Below, one piece after another: positions 43,946 through 56,196 of a DNA stretch of 64,000 nucleotides (positions are counted from its first letter, which is position 1; each line of letters opens with the position of its first letter). The notes beneath the pieces were generated by a model. It worked only from the letters and a program-made list of their open reading frames with translations. It ran no database searches and was not told the DNA's origin. The DNA is from Cryptomeria japonica (lineage: Eukaryota > Streptophyta > Pinopsida > Cupressales > Cupressaceae), in contig NC_081410.1 of the NCBI RefSeq assembly GCF_030272615.1, forward strand, positions 222,695,415-222,759,414, read 5' to 3'. The position numbers were made by a program, and so were the translations under genes.

Positions 43946-44960
43946 CTGATACAATATTTACTACCAAAAATTCTAAAATACTTAACTATAGTTGTATTGC
44001 CAAACCATAATTCATAAGGTGTCTTACTATTTTCTCCTTTGATATGTGCTCCACTGAATTTATAAACTGTTGTACTCACTACTTCTCTCCAGTAGTTATG
44101 AGGTAGAATAGCTTCTGTGATCATTTTTCTATCAAAATCCAAGATAGTTCTATTCTTCCTTTCCACAACTCCATTCTACTAAGGTGTCTAGGGAGCAAAA
44201 AATTGTCTTCTTATACCATGCTTGTCATAAATGTTATTAAACTCACTAGATGTGAATTCTCCACCATGATCTGATCTCAAACACTTAATCTTCAATCCTA
44301 TCTCAGTTTCCACTTTAGGCTTAAAGATTTTAAACTTTTCAAATTCTTCATATTTTTCTTTTAGAAAAGCAACCCACATCATTCTAGAATAATCATCAAT
44401 GATTAGAATGAAATATCTATCACCTTGAAAACTTTTAACTCTAGTAGGGTCACAAAAATAAGTATGAATAAGATCAAGAACATCATTTGATTTATCTTGT
44501 ATACTCCTAAAAGAGGTTCTGACCTGTTTACCCATTTGACATTATTTACATACTGGATTATAGGGCTTCATAATCTTAGGTATATGCCTAACTGCGTTAG
44601 TTAAACTGATCTTCACAATGCAATCAAAATTTACATCACACAACCTTTTATGCCATAGCCAACTCTCATCAATCTATGCAATCAAACATGTCTTCTCACT
44701 GGAGTTCAAATTAAATTTATTACCTTTTTTCTGTGTACCGGTTGCTATCTCCAAGCCAGATCTGTTAATGATTTTTTATTTTCCATCCTTGAACTGTAAT
44801 TAAAATCCCTTATCTAGCAATTGTCCTACACTCAAAAGATTATGCTTCAAACCTTCAACATAATAAACATTATCAGTATTGTTCTTACCATCCAATGATA
44901 TATTTCCTTTTCCTTTGATCATACATGCCTTATCATCTCTAAATATTACTAGACCACCAT
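43946..44960 (-). pseudogene. pol: Copia J integrase (minus)
   Basis: Minus-strand reading, right to left: pre-integrase GLKHNLLSVGQL region (about 44850), zinc-binding region (about 44690-44560), then the core at 44188-44535 with IIDDYSR and SDHGGEF. The core continues at 43946-44166 with VVERKNRTIL and [14 protein letters not shown] at the E insertion. The first catalytic Asp (TDLCG in B) is Tyr (IHTYFC). A stop at about 44185 lies at the PQQNG site, where relatives have Gln. The enzyme would have inserted the DNA copy; this copy is inactive. Confidence 0.85.
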
Positions 44961-46209
44961 CAAATTATTGCAAAGACAGAAACTTCCCTTTATCTCTAGT
45001 CATATGATGTGAACAACCACTGTCAATTATCCATTCATCCTTGTCTTCAGTTTTAGGAGCAAGTGCCTTTTCTTTAGGTACATTATCTTCTAGTGCCAGA
45101 TCATCTTCCTTGATAGCCAGGAATACCCAATCCTTCCCATTGCCGGATCCACTAGCAGAGTCTTCAGTCAGTCCATCATAAGAATCAGTAATGCCTTCCT
45201 CATCATCTATGTAGCATGATTTGTCTCTGTTTTTCTTGTATTTATGCTTTTTCTGATATCCAGGGTTAGGCTTAAATGATCTTCTAACTCTTTCTTTAAA
45301 TCTTGAATTCCTTTCAGGAAATCTAGATGCAAAATGACCAATCTTATTACATGCAAAACATTTAAAAGGTTCTTTTCCTTCATACTTACTTCCTATCGGT
45401 CCTTTAGGTACTCTTCTAGCAAATAGTGCTTCAAGTTGCTCAAATTCATCATCTTCTCTCTTCATATCTTCCAATTCCTTTGCATACATAGCTTTCCAGT
45501 CTTGCTTACCAGTTGTAGATGTAGATGCATGAAAAGCGGGTTTAGACTTCACACCTCCAGAAGGTCCAAATTCTTCAAGCTCAAAAGAAAACAGTTTCCC
45601 AACCAAAGTATCTTCGTTGACAGATGCATTAGCTATTATTCTCAACTCATTGATAGTAGAAGCCTTCATTTTTTAAGCCGGTGGTAGGGCTCTGAGGACT
45701 TTAGAAACAATTTCATCTTTGCTCAGAGCTCCACCACGACATTGAATTCCCATAACAATCTCATTTACCCTTTCCATGAATGCAGTAATCCTTTCATCTT
45801 CTTCCATGTTCAGGTTTTCATATCTCACCCGGTAACCATCAAGTTTAGCAATTTTCACTGTAGGGTCACCTTTAGTAAGACTATCCAACTTATCCCATAT
45901 AGCATTTCCAAATGATTTGCCGGTTAATCCCATTATTTTCTAATTAGAAAGTGCACACAAGAGGGCTTCTCTTTCTCTACAATCATTCTCAAGCTCCTTG
46001 TCTAGGTTTTTCAAAGGAGGATTGCCAGATCCCAGATTATAAGGTGTGACACTATTCTGTGTGATCGTCCAAATCTCCTTGCCAAGAAATATTAGATGAG
46101 TCTCCATCTGAATCTTCCATACTGTGTAATTTGTTCCATCAAGCCTCACAATATCCTTTCGAAAGATACCTCCAAAAGAACTGGATGAACTTGAACTTTT
46201 AGTCACCAT
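44961..46209 (-). pseudogene. gag-pol: Copia J gag and protease (minus)
   Basis: ATG at 46207-46209 (minus). A Ser run follows, then LDGTNYTVWKIQMETHL. Breaks lie near 45937 and 45672 (both stops), with the reading otherwise in the expected order: capsid helices (LDGYRVRYENLNMEEDE), a Glu-rich helix, and a knuckle at 45319-45360 whose last Cys is Phe. An acidic spacer and protease DSGCSHHMT near 45000-45040 follow. Protease looks intact. The loss of a zinc ligand would weaken RNA binding. Confidence 0.85.
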
Positions 46210-46253
46210 AGGATCTTCCTCAAGCAGTTAATCTTTCTGTAGAGAGGACCAAT

Positions 46254-46265
46254 GCTCTGATACCA
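46254..46265 (-). other. Primer-binding site of copia J
   Basis: The plus strand GCTCTGATACCA is the exact complement of TGGTATCAGAGC, two bases from the LTR edge at 46268. Confidence 0.9.
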
Positions 46266-46267
46266 AT

Positions 46268-46438
46268 TGTTAGATAGTTAAAATAACCAAAAGCCAACTG
46301 AGAGCGGGAGGGGGGTGATTCAGTTGTCACAGATTACCAGAACCATTAGCAATTTAAACTCTAATACGAGAATAGTAGATAAACCAATTAAGCATAAATA
46401 ATAATTCCAAAGTAAATACCATCAACATGACACCAAGA
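46268..46438 (-). repeat. 5' LTR of copia J, left piece (U5 end)
   Basis: Begins TGTTAGATAG on the plus strand with GGGAGGGGGGTGATTCAGTT. It matches 23132-23320 and breaks at CACCAAGA, where F starts. Confidence 0.88.
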
Positions 46439-47222
46439 TGTTAGGATTCCCACAGATACTGAGAGGGGGGGTGAATCAGTATCTAACCAGTAAATAGATT
46501 TTCTTGTCTTAAAACATGTAAAGCATATTAATACTGTATACCGGTAAACAGAAAGTAATGTAATAAACAAAGGTAACAACAACCACATGAAAAACACACC
46601 ATAACACAATAGTTTAAAAAGGAAACCCAATGTGGGAAAAACCTCGGTAAGATTTGTGACCCATAGTATTCACTTACTGGCCAATAAGAGAATATTACTA
46701 CTACAAGAGGGGCTTGCACATGCAGGAAGGCCAAGTGCCTAGAAATCACTACTGAATTACAAAATGGGAAGTCTCACTAACTTACAAAATGGATTATATA
46801 AATCAAATGTGTTGTACTTCTTTAAAATAGCATCTACTATGCTAGATCTAGTACCGGTTTATAGCTTTGCTTCTTACATAAACCCTTAACCCATAATTCA
46901 CATAATAGGTCTGCCTTATTTCACCTAATTACATTCCTCCATGCATACCTAATTGTTCTACAATGATATCTTATATATATGAGTCATTTTACGATTTTCC
47001 AAGTCGTCTTACAATGATTTTACAATAATAAACAAAATAAATTATAATAAAAAATTCTTGTCGGCTTCACTGTCGGTGCCAGTGGTCTGTGTGCCGGTGT
47101 AGAATCTGACTTTGTTGGTGCTGATGGATTGCCTTGCTGGTGTAATAGGAGTGTAAGGTTGCCATCAATGACAAAACCTTCAATCACCTACAATGTCTCA
47201 TTGGAGTGTGCATTTGCCAACA
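46439..47222 (-). repeat. 3' LTR of F (784 bp)
   Basis: Plus-strand ends TGTTAGGATT and GCCAACA. Includes GAGGGGGGGTGAATCAGTAT, the CAATGTGGGAAAAACC / GATTTGTGACCC block and the GCCATCAATGACAAAACC box. Near-identical to 52154-52959, with a 20-odd-bp length difference near the U3 side. Confidence 0.92.
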
Positions 47223-47224
47223 AT

Positions 47225-47234
47225 CTCCCCCTTT
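47225..47234 (-). other. Polypurine tract of F
   Basis: The minus strand reads AAAGGGGGAG before TGTTGGC. A weaker second tract (CAAAGGGGAAG on the minus strand) lies near 47355-47365. Confidence 0.8.
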
Positions 47235-47569
47235 AGCATTGATGGCAACACTCATGAGAAAAATTCAGAAGTGTATCCAAAAAATTTAAGTCCAAAAATG
47301 TGTGCTCCCTTTGAGTAGATGATCCCTAAGTTATTGGATTTTTCTCATACCACTACTTCCCCTTTGGAATCAATGACAAAGGTAGTCAAAGTGTCAATAG
47401 AGTGTAGTTTCCTATTTCAACCTTGTAACCAGTTGGTTACAATCTGAAAAAGATCTGCCAAAACTAAATTCAGGCTTCTAAGAAACTTTTTGCTATCTTT
47501 TATTGTTGCCTCTGTCCTCTGAACTGTACCGGTGAGGTGTTGCATTTGCTCTGCCAGTGTTTTCTATCC

Positions 47570-49101
47570 TTAAACCAAAGCATCAGATATCTCTTTCTTT
47601 AAGGTGGCGAGGTAGTCCAGTTGTGGACTTAGTCTCCATTTAAGATCCTTAGCCTTACCTTTTATTCTTTCCTTTTCTCTTTCCATCTTTAATAGTTCTT
47701 CCTCAAAACCTGTTATCTTCTGCTCAAAAATTGATAATGAATCAGATGAGTTAATGAAATTTTCAGCTAGTTGATTTATTTCCTCTTGTATCTTGTTGAT
47801 CTTTTTGTCTATGTCAACTGTCAAAAAGTTAGTCTTACAAGTATATCTATACAAAGTTTTGAATTCCTTTAATGTGCTACATAGTTCTGGTAGAAGTGTG
47901 TCAAACTGTCTTGTACACTTCTTTATTTGTTCCTTAAAGAATTTGTGTTTTTCCTTCTCTAATCTCTCCTTGAATGCTTCCTCTTTTATTTGTTCAACTA
48001 TCACAGTGTTTTTAGTAATATACTTAGACAAAGTGCAAGTTGACTCAAAGAATCTTTATTGTCTACATTACATTTTGTAGCTATCATTTTCAAAATTGGA
48101 ATTGTTCCATCTATAGCCTTATATGCTTGTGAGCTACAATCTGTTATTTTCTTTATAGAATCCAAAAGAACTTCTATTACATTAGTTAATTTGAATCCTG
48201 CAGTTGAAGTGACAACACTCTGTATTCCACTAGTGGGAGCAATATCCTTGCTTGTGGTGACCTTTGGTAGGTCAGTTTGTGTTTCCATTTCTTTAAAAAA
48301 AGATTTGTCTTTCTCAGTTGATGCCGGAGGTACTGACTCTGTGTGAACCTGTTGCTCAGCCTATTGTTCTGCTTGTTGCTCAGTGTTACCAACTTCTGGT
48401 TTACCTTCTGTGTTATCAGTTACCGGTAGCTCACTAGCCACATTTGTCTTATCAGTTGTGTCCTTATCTACCACAATGTTAACTGTCTGAGTATCAATGT
48501 CTACTGTGTATAATACCTCAAAATTTGGGTTTGTGTCCTCTTGTGGTACATCCATACTCTCATTTGCCGGTTTATCTTTAGTTACTACTGGTGGAGTGTC
48601 TTGAGATGGTGGGGGAAGATTATCTATTATTTTAATTCTTGGAGGACCACCAACCTTGCCTTTTCCTTTATCCTTATCTTTCTGATATACTTTGATAGGT
48701 TTAGGATTTCTATACTCTTCTTGTTTTTCTTTCTCTACAAGGAATATATCCCATCCATTTGCAGTTTCCTCTGCAACCTCATTCACTCTTCCAACCATTA
48801 GTGCTACATGTCGGTGTGCAATTGAGAATATTGTCCGGTTAGCCTCTGAGATCATATCATCTATCTCCTTTGGTGAGTTAATAAAATAAACAACAAGTAG
48901 TTTCTCAATTTTTATTTTCTTGTCAATCTCTACAACAGCTTGCCTTCTAGCTTCAAGTCTCTTAAAGAGTTCTGTCGGTAATTCATCTACAACTTTCATC
49001 AAAAATTTCTTATAGATATCCAAGTGAAGAATTACACTGTTTTCAACTTTCTCCTTGTCATCAACTGATAATGAGCCATATAATTTGTTGATGTTTTTCA
49101 G
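47570..49101 (-). pseudogene. F ORF, C-terminal half: helical segment, disordered linker, coiled coil
   Basis: The minus reading 49023-48361 begins with charged helices (ELFKRLEARRQAVVEID), then a KDKGKGKVGGPPR basic patch. A long Pro/Thr/Asp-rich linker with the pattern YTVDIDTQTVNI follows. Reading 48288-48001 contains the conserved LLDSIKKITDCSSQAYKAI, shared with M. A frame change leads to the last coiled coil (48031-47570). Stops separate the pieces near 49102 (TAG) and 48361 (TAG). Together with the N-terminal half it forms one polyprotein of about 1,500 codons. Function is unknown; scaffold or particle protein is inferred. Confidence 0.7.
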
Positions 49102-50649
49102 CTATCCATCGTCTGTTATTTCATCTAGTAGTTTGTCAATTGGAGCAATATTTTGTTGAGTCCTTTTCTTTGGTGTTAACTTTTTCTTTTTAGGAGTTAT
49201 CTTCTTAGTCGGGGGCCTTACTGCCTGTTGCTTTTGTTTGGTTCTTCTAGGTGAAGGTGTAGATACCGGTGAAGTTTGCCTTTTCCTCACAACTCTTTTA
49301 AATGCAGCTGGCATATCACTTTCCGAGGAAGTTGCTACCGGTGAAAGGTGAGTTTCTGGCTGTTGTTCTTGTAACTCATCTTCAGTGATATCGGTTTGTT
49401 TAAGTACATCTTCTTTGATAGCCTTAGCTTGCCTTGATCCTCTTCTCACTATTGCTTCTACCTTCTTTACTCTTTTCTTTGATTGAATTTGATTCTCAAT
49501 GGTCTCAGCACTACCAAATACCTCTTCCTTAGGTTCATTTGGTGCTTCTAGAAGGGCTTTTGCATATGTTTCAATTATATTGTCATTAGTTTCATAACCC
49601 ATCTCAATAACCCAAATTGTTCTTAGGATAATTGCTTCCATCCAAAACTCATCCTTTTTAATAACAAAGCATATTTCATCCTTACACTTATCTACAATTG
49701 TTTGTGATAATCTGACTCTAGTGTTCATTCGGGCCTTTAATGCTTGAAAGTATTCATTAATATTATTTTCTCTATTTTCACCCATGTTGTTTAGTAAATC
49801 AGATAGTTGTTTGTCTACCGGTATGTCAAAACCAAGATTCTTGTTACCTATATCAGGCACCTGTTTTGTTATATGTAGCATTAAACAGACAAGTAGGTTA
49901 CCAAATCTAAATGTCCCCTTTTTGTCCTTCTTGATCTTTCCAAGATTGTCAATTAGTTCATCCTTTAGCCATTCACAGACATCAATTTTTACATTATCAT
50001 TGATCATGTCATAAGCACTCTTTATGCATAAACTAGAAACCAAATTTAACCTGTTTGTATGTGTTGTTTTTTACCCTAAAATCATGCTAATGAATCTGAC
50101 ATTGATGTTGGTCACATCATTCACTCTTAAAGATCTCTTGTCAGATGTTGCACCTGTCAAGTTAGTCACTAGGTTATTTGAGACCTTCTTTGTCTTATCA
50201 GGTTTGTTACCGGTGGAGGGTAATCTTGTCACAGCCTTTACTGCCTCCTTAGTTATTTTGTGAATTGAGTCTAACCAGAAAAATTCACCATGAACCCTAC
50301 TCAATACTATCCTTATCACTTCCTTAGGGAAATCCGGTATACTGAGGATTTTAGTGAATCCTAGGGTTTCGACTATTTTGTGTTCAGGTTTCACATTACC
50401 AGAATCATCACAAATTATAGTCTTATACAAGTTCTTAATTTCCTCATCACCTAATTATTCTATGTGGCAATGAATGTACATTCTAGGATCTTCTGCAAAA
50501 ACTACTCCTTTGGGAATTTGGGAAAATGCACCAACAGTATCATCCTTTTTAGCAATTTCAGGAACTAACTGAAATACAGGCCTAGGGCGTTTGATTACTT
50601 TGACTACATTAGGGTTTTCTATGAATTCAGGTACAAAAGAAGATGCCAT
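49102..50649 (-). pseudogene. F ORF, central helical domain and basic tail
   Basis: Reading starts MASSFVPEF at 50649 and keeps one frame, with stops near 50455 and 50071 (TAA), to 49102. It contains a globular part with VVFAEDPRMYIHCHIE, matched in N as AVYVEDVRAYIHCDIE. Helices follow with the core CEWLKDELIDNLG...FRFGNLLVCLML, which recurs in element C and in looser form in H. The tail (49360-49130) is extremely basic (KKITPKKKKLTPKKR), suited to nucleic-acid binding. No catalytic motif is recognised. The repeated core across three families is the best evidence that this is a real protein domain. Confidence 0.7.
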
Positions 50650-51088
50650 GATTATAAATACCTTTCTCTGCCTTAGGAATGATTGATTGCTGAATTACTT
50701 TGCTACTTTTCTCGAAATGTCTTTTCTCAGAATTTCCGCGCTCTTCGAATGTTTGAATGCTCGGTGAAGTAGAATGGAGCCAAAAACACTGATTTATAAT
50801 GTCAATTTTGCCAACCACCACATTTAATGCTTGTCGGTTAAGTAATTACTTAACTTATCTGCCGGTATAGAAGTAATTTCAACTTCTCACCATCAACCAA
50901 GGGAATAATAGAATGTTTCACATTTGTTTGCCAAACCCTCAAAGAAATTTTCTTTAGTTAGATGAAGACTCTCCTGCCGGTGGAGTGTTACTTTGTTCTG
51001 CCAGTGGAGTGTTATTTTGTTCTGCCGGTTGTGGAGTATTCCTATCAACATTTAGTTCTGATTTCCTAATCCATTGTTTTGAGAATTC
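50650..51088 (-). other. F internal stretch between knuckles and helical domain
   Basis: Coding-like in the relatives but poorly readable here. It contains repeated TGCCGGTGGAGTGTTA units (about 50978, 50999 and 51022). The matching region of N is 61100-61490. Confidence 0.45.
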
Positions 51089-52082
51089 CTATTTTACTTG
51101 TTCAACCTTTTCTTTAACTTTCAAACTAGCACCATTGTTGTTTACCGGTGAGGACTTGCTTCTACAAAATTTTGCAATATGTCCAATTTTGTTATAGGCA
51201 TAACAAGTCACATTATTTATTTGAACAGCTTTCCCATAACCTATGCTAGTTTGTGTTCTGCATTGATTAGATAAGTGTCTGAATCTTCCACAAACATAAC
51301 ATCTCACATTCATTCTGCAATTCTCTGAATTATGACCAACTTTGTTGCATTTTGAACATTGACCGATGGGTGTATTGGTATTTTGATAATTTCTAGATCT
51401 ACATTGATTTGCTCTGTGACCATATTTATTACAGTTAAAGCATTTTCTATTAAATTTATAAGCAGTAGGTTGTCTTACCAATTTGCCATGATCCTGTGTG
51501 TTTGCAGTACCAGAGCTTTCACAAGTTTCAAAGCCAAGACCATTAGTGTCACCATTAGGTTTCTGTTTCTTCAACAAGTCACCAAGTTCTTCTGAGCTTT
51601 TCTTGAATTTTTCTTTATGTTGATTTGCAGCAGCCAGTTCTCCTTCCAAGATACCTTTTTTTATCTCATGAGTTCATTTGAGTCATTTTGTGCATGCATT
51701 AGATTTGTCTTCAACATATCATTTTCATAACCAAGTCTTGTGTTTTCATTTGTAGCATCATTTAGTCTTCTAGTGAAGTCTTCTTCATTCTTCTTTCTAT
51801 CTTCAATTTCTTTACAAAATCTCATAGTCATATCATGCATCTCATTCTTTGTTGTCATGTTTTCTTGTTTCAGCTTATTCATCAGATCACTAAGAGTTTC
51901 CTTTTCATCATTCTCATTTTGCATCTTTTCACAAAGTTCTCTTCTCTTGTTTCTTGAAATGGTGAGATTCTCTTGAAGTGCTTGAATGATATCCTATGCA
52001 GCTTAGATCATCTTCTAGTTTGATATTTTTTTGCATCATAGTCTGAGAGAGCTGCTTCTAGTTGCTTCATCAAGTTTTCCAT
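51089..52082 (-). pseudogene. F ORF, N-terminal part: coiled coil and four zinc knuckles
   Basis: Likely ATG at 52080-52082. The coiled coil spans about 52060-51661 (DMTMRFCKEIEDRKKNEEDF and following heptads). Then four knuckles at about 51150-51450: CFNCNKYGHRANQC, CSKCNKVGHNSENC, CYVCGRFRHLSNQC and CYAYNKIGHIAKFC, the last with one Cys changed to Tyr. Frame changes near 51655, and stops between the knuckles and 50649, interrupt it. The array predicts binding to RNA. Four knuckles are more than the single one in the copia gags here. Confidence 0.8.
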
Positions 52083-52139
52083 CTCTATCAGTGTCAAGAT
52101 CTTCCTCAAGCTTTTAGGGTTCTAAAAATAAAGGACCAG

Positions 52140-52151
52140 GCTCTGATACCA
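52140..52151 (-). other. Primer-binding site of F
   Basis: The plus strand GCTCTGATACCA is the exact complement of the tRNA-Met primer site, two bases from the LTR edge at 52154. Confidence 0.9.
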
Positions 52152-52153
52152 AT

Positions 52154-52959
52154 TGTTAGGATTCCCAATTATACTGAGAGGGGGGGATGAATCAGTATCT
52201 AACCGATAAATAGATTTTCTTATCTTAAAACATGTGAGGCATATTAATACTGTATACCGGTAAACAAAAAGTAATGCAATAAAAATAAGTAACAGCAACC
52301 ACATGAAAAACACACCATAACACAGTAGTTTAATGAGGAAACCCAGCGTGGGAAAAACCTCGGTGGGATTTGTGACCCACAATATTCACTTACTAGCCAA
52401 TAAGAGAATATTACTGCTACAAGAGGGGCCTGCACATGTAGGAGGGCCAAGTGCCTAGAGCTCACTACTCAATTACAAAATGGGAAGTCTCACTAACTTA
52501 CAAAATGGATTATATAAATTCAATGTCTTGTACTGCTTCAAAATAGCATCTACTATGCCAGATCTAGTACTGGTTTATAGCTCTACTTCTTACATAAACC
52601 CTTAACCTATAATTTGCATAATAGGTCTGCCTTATTTTGCCTAATTACATTCCTCCATGCATACCTAATTGTTCTACAATGATCTCTTATATATATGAGT
52701 CATTTTACAATTTTCCAAGTTGGCTTACAATGATTTTACAATAATAAACGAAATAAATTACAATAAAAAATTCATGTCGGCTTTTGTGCCGGTATGCTTC
52801 CTTTCACTACCGGTGCCGGTGGTCTGTATGCCGGTGTAGAATATGACTTTGCTGGTGCTGGTGGATTGCCTTGCCGGAGTAATAGGATTGTAAGGTTGCC
52901 ATCAATGACAAAACCTTCAATCACCTACAATGTCTCATTGGAGTGTGCATTTTCCAACA
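52154..52959 (-). repeat. 5' LTR of F (806 bp)
   Basis: Plus-strand ends TGTTAGGATT and TTCCAACA. Shares every block of the 3' LTR and is followed by the CAAGA duplication. Confidence 0.92.
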
Positions 52960-52964
52960 CAAGA

Positions 52965-53996
52965 TTTGTACATGGAAAACCCAGTAAAGGGAAAAACCAT
53001 GGTGGGAAGCCTACCCATAGTCAGATAATACTTCTACAATAAGTATGTGAATTATAATTAAGGGGCCTACACTTGCAAGAAGGCCAAAAACCTAGAGCGC
53101 ACTGCTCATCACAAAAGGAGCCTCACTGACTACATAGAAATCCATACTACAATCTGGAGAAGTGTTGAATTGCAAAAGATAGCATCTCCTATGCTTGAGT
53201 ATAGTTCTAGTTAAGTTCAATACCAGAGGACTAAATCCTCTTACATAAACCCAATTCGATCTCCAATGATCGATCAAATCCTCTGCCTAAATAATATTAC
53301 ATTATTCACACATTACATTCCTTGACCATGACCTCTAACAATAACCATGATGATCTACAATTAGATCTTACATCTATTTATACAAAACCCTTGACCATAA
53401 ACAATCAGGTCGGCCACCAGATAATAAATTGATTACATAATTACAAACCATGTTGGCCTTAGACCAAACAAATAATATCAACACATAAGACATCCTGGAA
53501 ATACATCAATAGGCCCTATCCACACGTTACATAAAAGTCGGTCCATAACCTAGATCAACCGGGACCAAGTATAGGTCCACACGCCACAACAATGATTTAC
53601 AACCACCACATCTCAAACATGATCACCAACAACATCCTGAAACTCCATCAGAAGTTGCACCAACACCACTTATGCAATTCATCAAAGATCTGCACCAAAA
53701 GCTCTGCTGGTGAAACCCTCGCCAAAACCAGAAAGTAATCTTTTAGGAAAGAGGGATAGCATCCGATCTCCAGACCAAAACCAACTGACTAAATATGAGT
53801 ATGAGTATCATGAAAAAGTCAATTTCATCACCAGACTATACCAAAGCCTACCGGATCATGCAAGATCTAAGTTAACTAGAAACTACTCAACCTACCGGGA
53901 CTAGAAGGGTGTTGGTAAAGCATCCAAACCACTAGTGTTGGCATCATTGACAAAACATTAATGAAACACATAATCAATTTCACCAAATTGCCAACC
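52965..53996 (-). repeat. 5' LTR of copia J, right piece
   Basis: Continues 46268-46438 after F, matching 23325-24334 of the 3' LTR. It ends GCCAACC instead of GCCAACA, followed by AATTG. Confidence 0.88.
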
Positions 53997-56196
53997 AATT
54001 GGTAGGTTAAAATTGATTATAGGCAATAGATTAAGCTGACTAGGAGAGATACTAGTCAAGAGGATCTCTACTTGGATTTGGTTAACACACTGTGGATAGG
54101 CGTTTAGATTATATGCAAGTCTAGGTAAGCTTAGATTGGTTGGGAAAATATTAGATTTGATGGGGATCATAAATGGATTGGGTAGGATGGGAGGAAGATA
54201 AATGATTGAGTATGATAGGTTTTCATTGGATACGACGGGATCATATTATTGATATAGGATAAATGGACTGGGACCAATGAGAAGGGAAAACCAAAGATTG
54301 GTAAAAAGGATGGAGGGATGGAGAGATTTCTTATATGCAATATGGAGGACTAAAGGTTGTAGGATAGAAGGATAGACTAGACCCAAGGACTATGTTGCAA
54401 AGGAGTAAAATGCCCCACACTAGAGGTGGTGAAATGAAGGATGGTGGATAAAGATGAATGATATTGAAGGAAAATGTGTAATGGATATTCATGGAGGAGG
54501 AATTTAGGTTTTCATTTTCCAAAGCTTGCATATATATTATTTTTTCTCTACCATGATCAAGATCAAAGCTAAGAAGAGTGTGTTTAGATATGATGAGGAA
54601 TATGAGATGGAGGATATGGATAGGATAGATAGATTGGATAAGATACGTTAGTCAAGATCAAATATGGGTAAAGATGATAGACTTAGATAAGATGATGGAT
54701 ATTGGATGAAGGATAAATGGATTAGATAGTCAAGATCAAAGATAGAAAGGAGGATGGACTAAGATAGGATGTGTATAGAGGATAAGGGATACCTAGGATG
54801 CGGATGGTAGGATGACATGGATGATGTTTTCCCCCCAAGTATGGAGTGCAAGAGGATGAGGGGGATTATGTATGATTATTGTTTATCAAGTTTTCGTCAT
54901 GATACATACCCAAGGCGCCACTAGATGTGGTTTTCACCATTGGATGTATTTTTTCTCTTTACTCTTATTTTTTTTTATTCTATTTTTTGCATTTTTTGGG
55001 TGGATAAGGAGGAGGATAAGTGGATGTGAAAGATAGTAAAGATAGTATATGCACGAAAGGGAGATGGAGGAAGGAATCAAGCATCAAGTTCCATTGATGG
55101 TATCACATAGATGTGCTATATTAAACCATGATAACTGGAGGTATGCTGATAGATGTTGGTAGAAATGGATGGGGAGATGGAGGGTTTTAAGGATTTATGC
55201 AAAGGATTGGATTAAACTAATGTGATTATGAAAAATACATGGCATTTTGAAAGACTTGTGGATAAATGGATGGGGATATTTTGAAGATCAACATTGACAC
55301 ACACCTTGAGGGGTGGTGGAGTTGTGGAGGAGAGGGTTTCCAATTAGATGGAGGATAAAATGTGAATTTTGGGACATGAGGACCCAAAATAGATGAAGGG
55401 GATGATGGATGTGAGATAGTGGATTTTAGGGTATAAGGGCCCAAAATGGATTTTAAAGATGAAATATTTGTAAATGGAGTATTGGAGGACTTATGAGTGG
55501 ATGAAGCTTTTGGATTAGCAAGTTTGGATGCCAATTCAGATTTCACTTGAGGTGCATTTCTTCTATGAGCTTCTTGGGGAGCCACATAGTTTTTGATTTT
55601 TTATTTGTGGGCCTTTGTGGCCTTTTGGATTTTTCTTTCTTTTGGATCATATTTTTGTTTTCTTGAGCATGTTGTTTTGAGTGGACATGTTGATCCTTAC
55701 ATTTTTGTGGATTTATAGCTTTATGCATTTGATATTTAGCATCCAAATTTCTTCCAATAGCAATGGTATAGGTGCATGAAGATAAATGACTTAGAGGTTT
55801 TATGGATGGGATGGTTGAAAGAGAGTGTACAAAAGGATTCAAGGATATGTACCTTTTTTTTATTGTGCTTAGGGATCATTTGAGGTGATAGAGTGGTGGA
55901 TGGAGGGATGTAAGGACCCAATATGGATAGAAGGGATGACGAGTTTAGCTTTGGAACATAAGGATCCAAAACAAATATTGATGAGGAATAAAATTTTGGA
56001 CGCAAGGGCCCAAAATGGATATGGAAGAGGGGGGATGGTGTGATTTTGATTGATAGAGAGGAATTTTAGATTTAGGAGGGATGGAAAATGTATCAACATC
56101 TTGAGCATGAGATTTGTAGCCAAGACCATTGGATCTTTGATTTTCTTCGACTTGAAGGAGTTCCAATATATCTTGTTCATGGAGACCTAACCCATT
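53997..56196. other. Purine-rich DNA upstream of gypsy P gag, with degenerate repeats
   Basis: The plus strand is dominated by GGATGGAT, GATAAATGG and GGAGGAT phrases, and no LTR or primer site is recognised. Between about 55370 and 56025 a unit like AAGGGCCCAAAATGGAT recurs at least four times (near 55380, 55432, 55912, 56004). On the minus strand this gives a low-complexity reading with repeated Ser-Ile-Leu-Gly-Pro units. This may be the LTR or leader of P. Confidence 0.45.

Larger units (their letters stand above)
46439..52959 (-). mobile_element. F: complete Z-type (pol-less) LTR retrotransposon, target duplication CAAGA
   Basis: 6.5 kb, minus strand: 5' LTR 52154-52959, primer site 52140-52151, coding region 52082-47570, PPT 47225-47234, 3' LTR 46439-47222. 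A perfect 5-bp duplication CAAGA flanks it (46434-46438 and 52960-52964), inside J's 5' LTR. The internal 4.9 kb encodes a single long gag-like protein and has no protease, integrase or RT. It is the reference copy for Z1, Z2, N and M. Confidence 0.92.
23132..53996 (-). mobile_element. Copia element J (minus), carrying nested insertions K, E (with H) and F
   Basis: 3' LTR at 23132-24334; pol at 24696-25898, 30018-30743 and 43946 onward; gag to 46209; primer site 46254-46265; 5' LTR at 46268-46438 plus 52965-53996. With insertions removed, the two LTRs are 1203 and about 1203 bp and the coding order is a normal copia gag-pol. Flanks are GATTG (23127-23131) and AATTG (53997-54001), a 5-bp duplication with one change. 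Continuity across each gap is shown by coding: the reading DVKC resumes as FLNGN across K, and SKYCIRR resumes as RDDIIGKFDP across E. Confidence 0.88.

Noticed and set aside
43946-46438. A separate minus-strand copia element beside E
   Set aside because: Its codons continue exactly into 30743 and 25898 once E and K are removed, and its LTR pairs with 23132-24334. It is part of J.
51150-51450. Zinc-knuckle array as a possible host CNBP-type or splicing protein gene
   Set aside because: It lies inside a unit bounded by LTRs and a CAAGA duplication, and it recurs in Z1 and N, so it is a retroelement protein.
46434-52964. Z-type element as a host gene cluster on the minus strand
   Set aside because: Paired LTRs, a primer site, a PPT and a target duplication define it as a retroelement.
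53997-56196. LTR of gypsy P
   Set aside because: Possible, but no TG...CA ends, primer site or second copy could be found, so it is listed only as unclassified upstream DNA.
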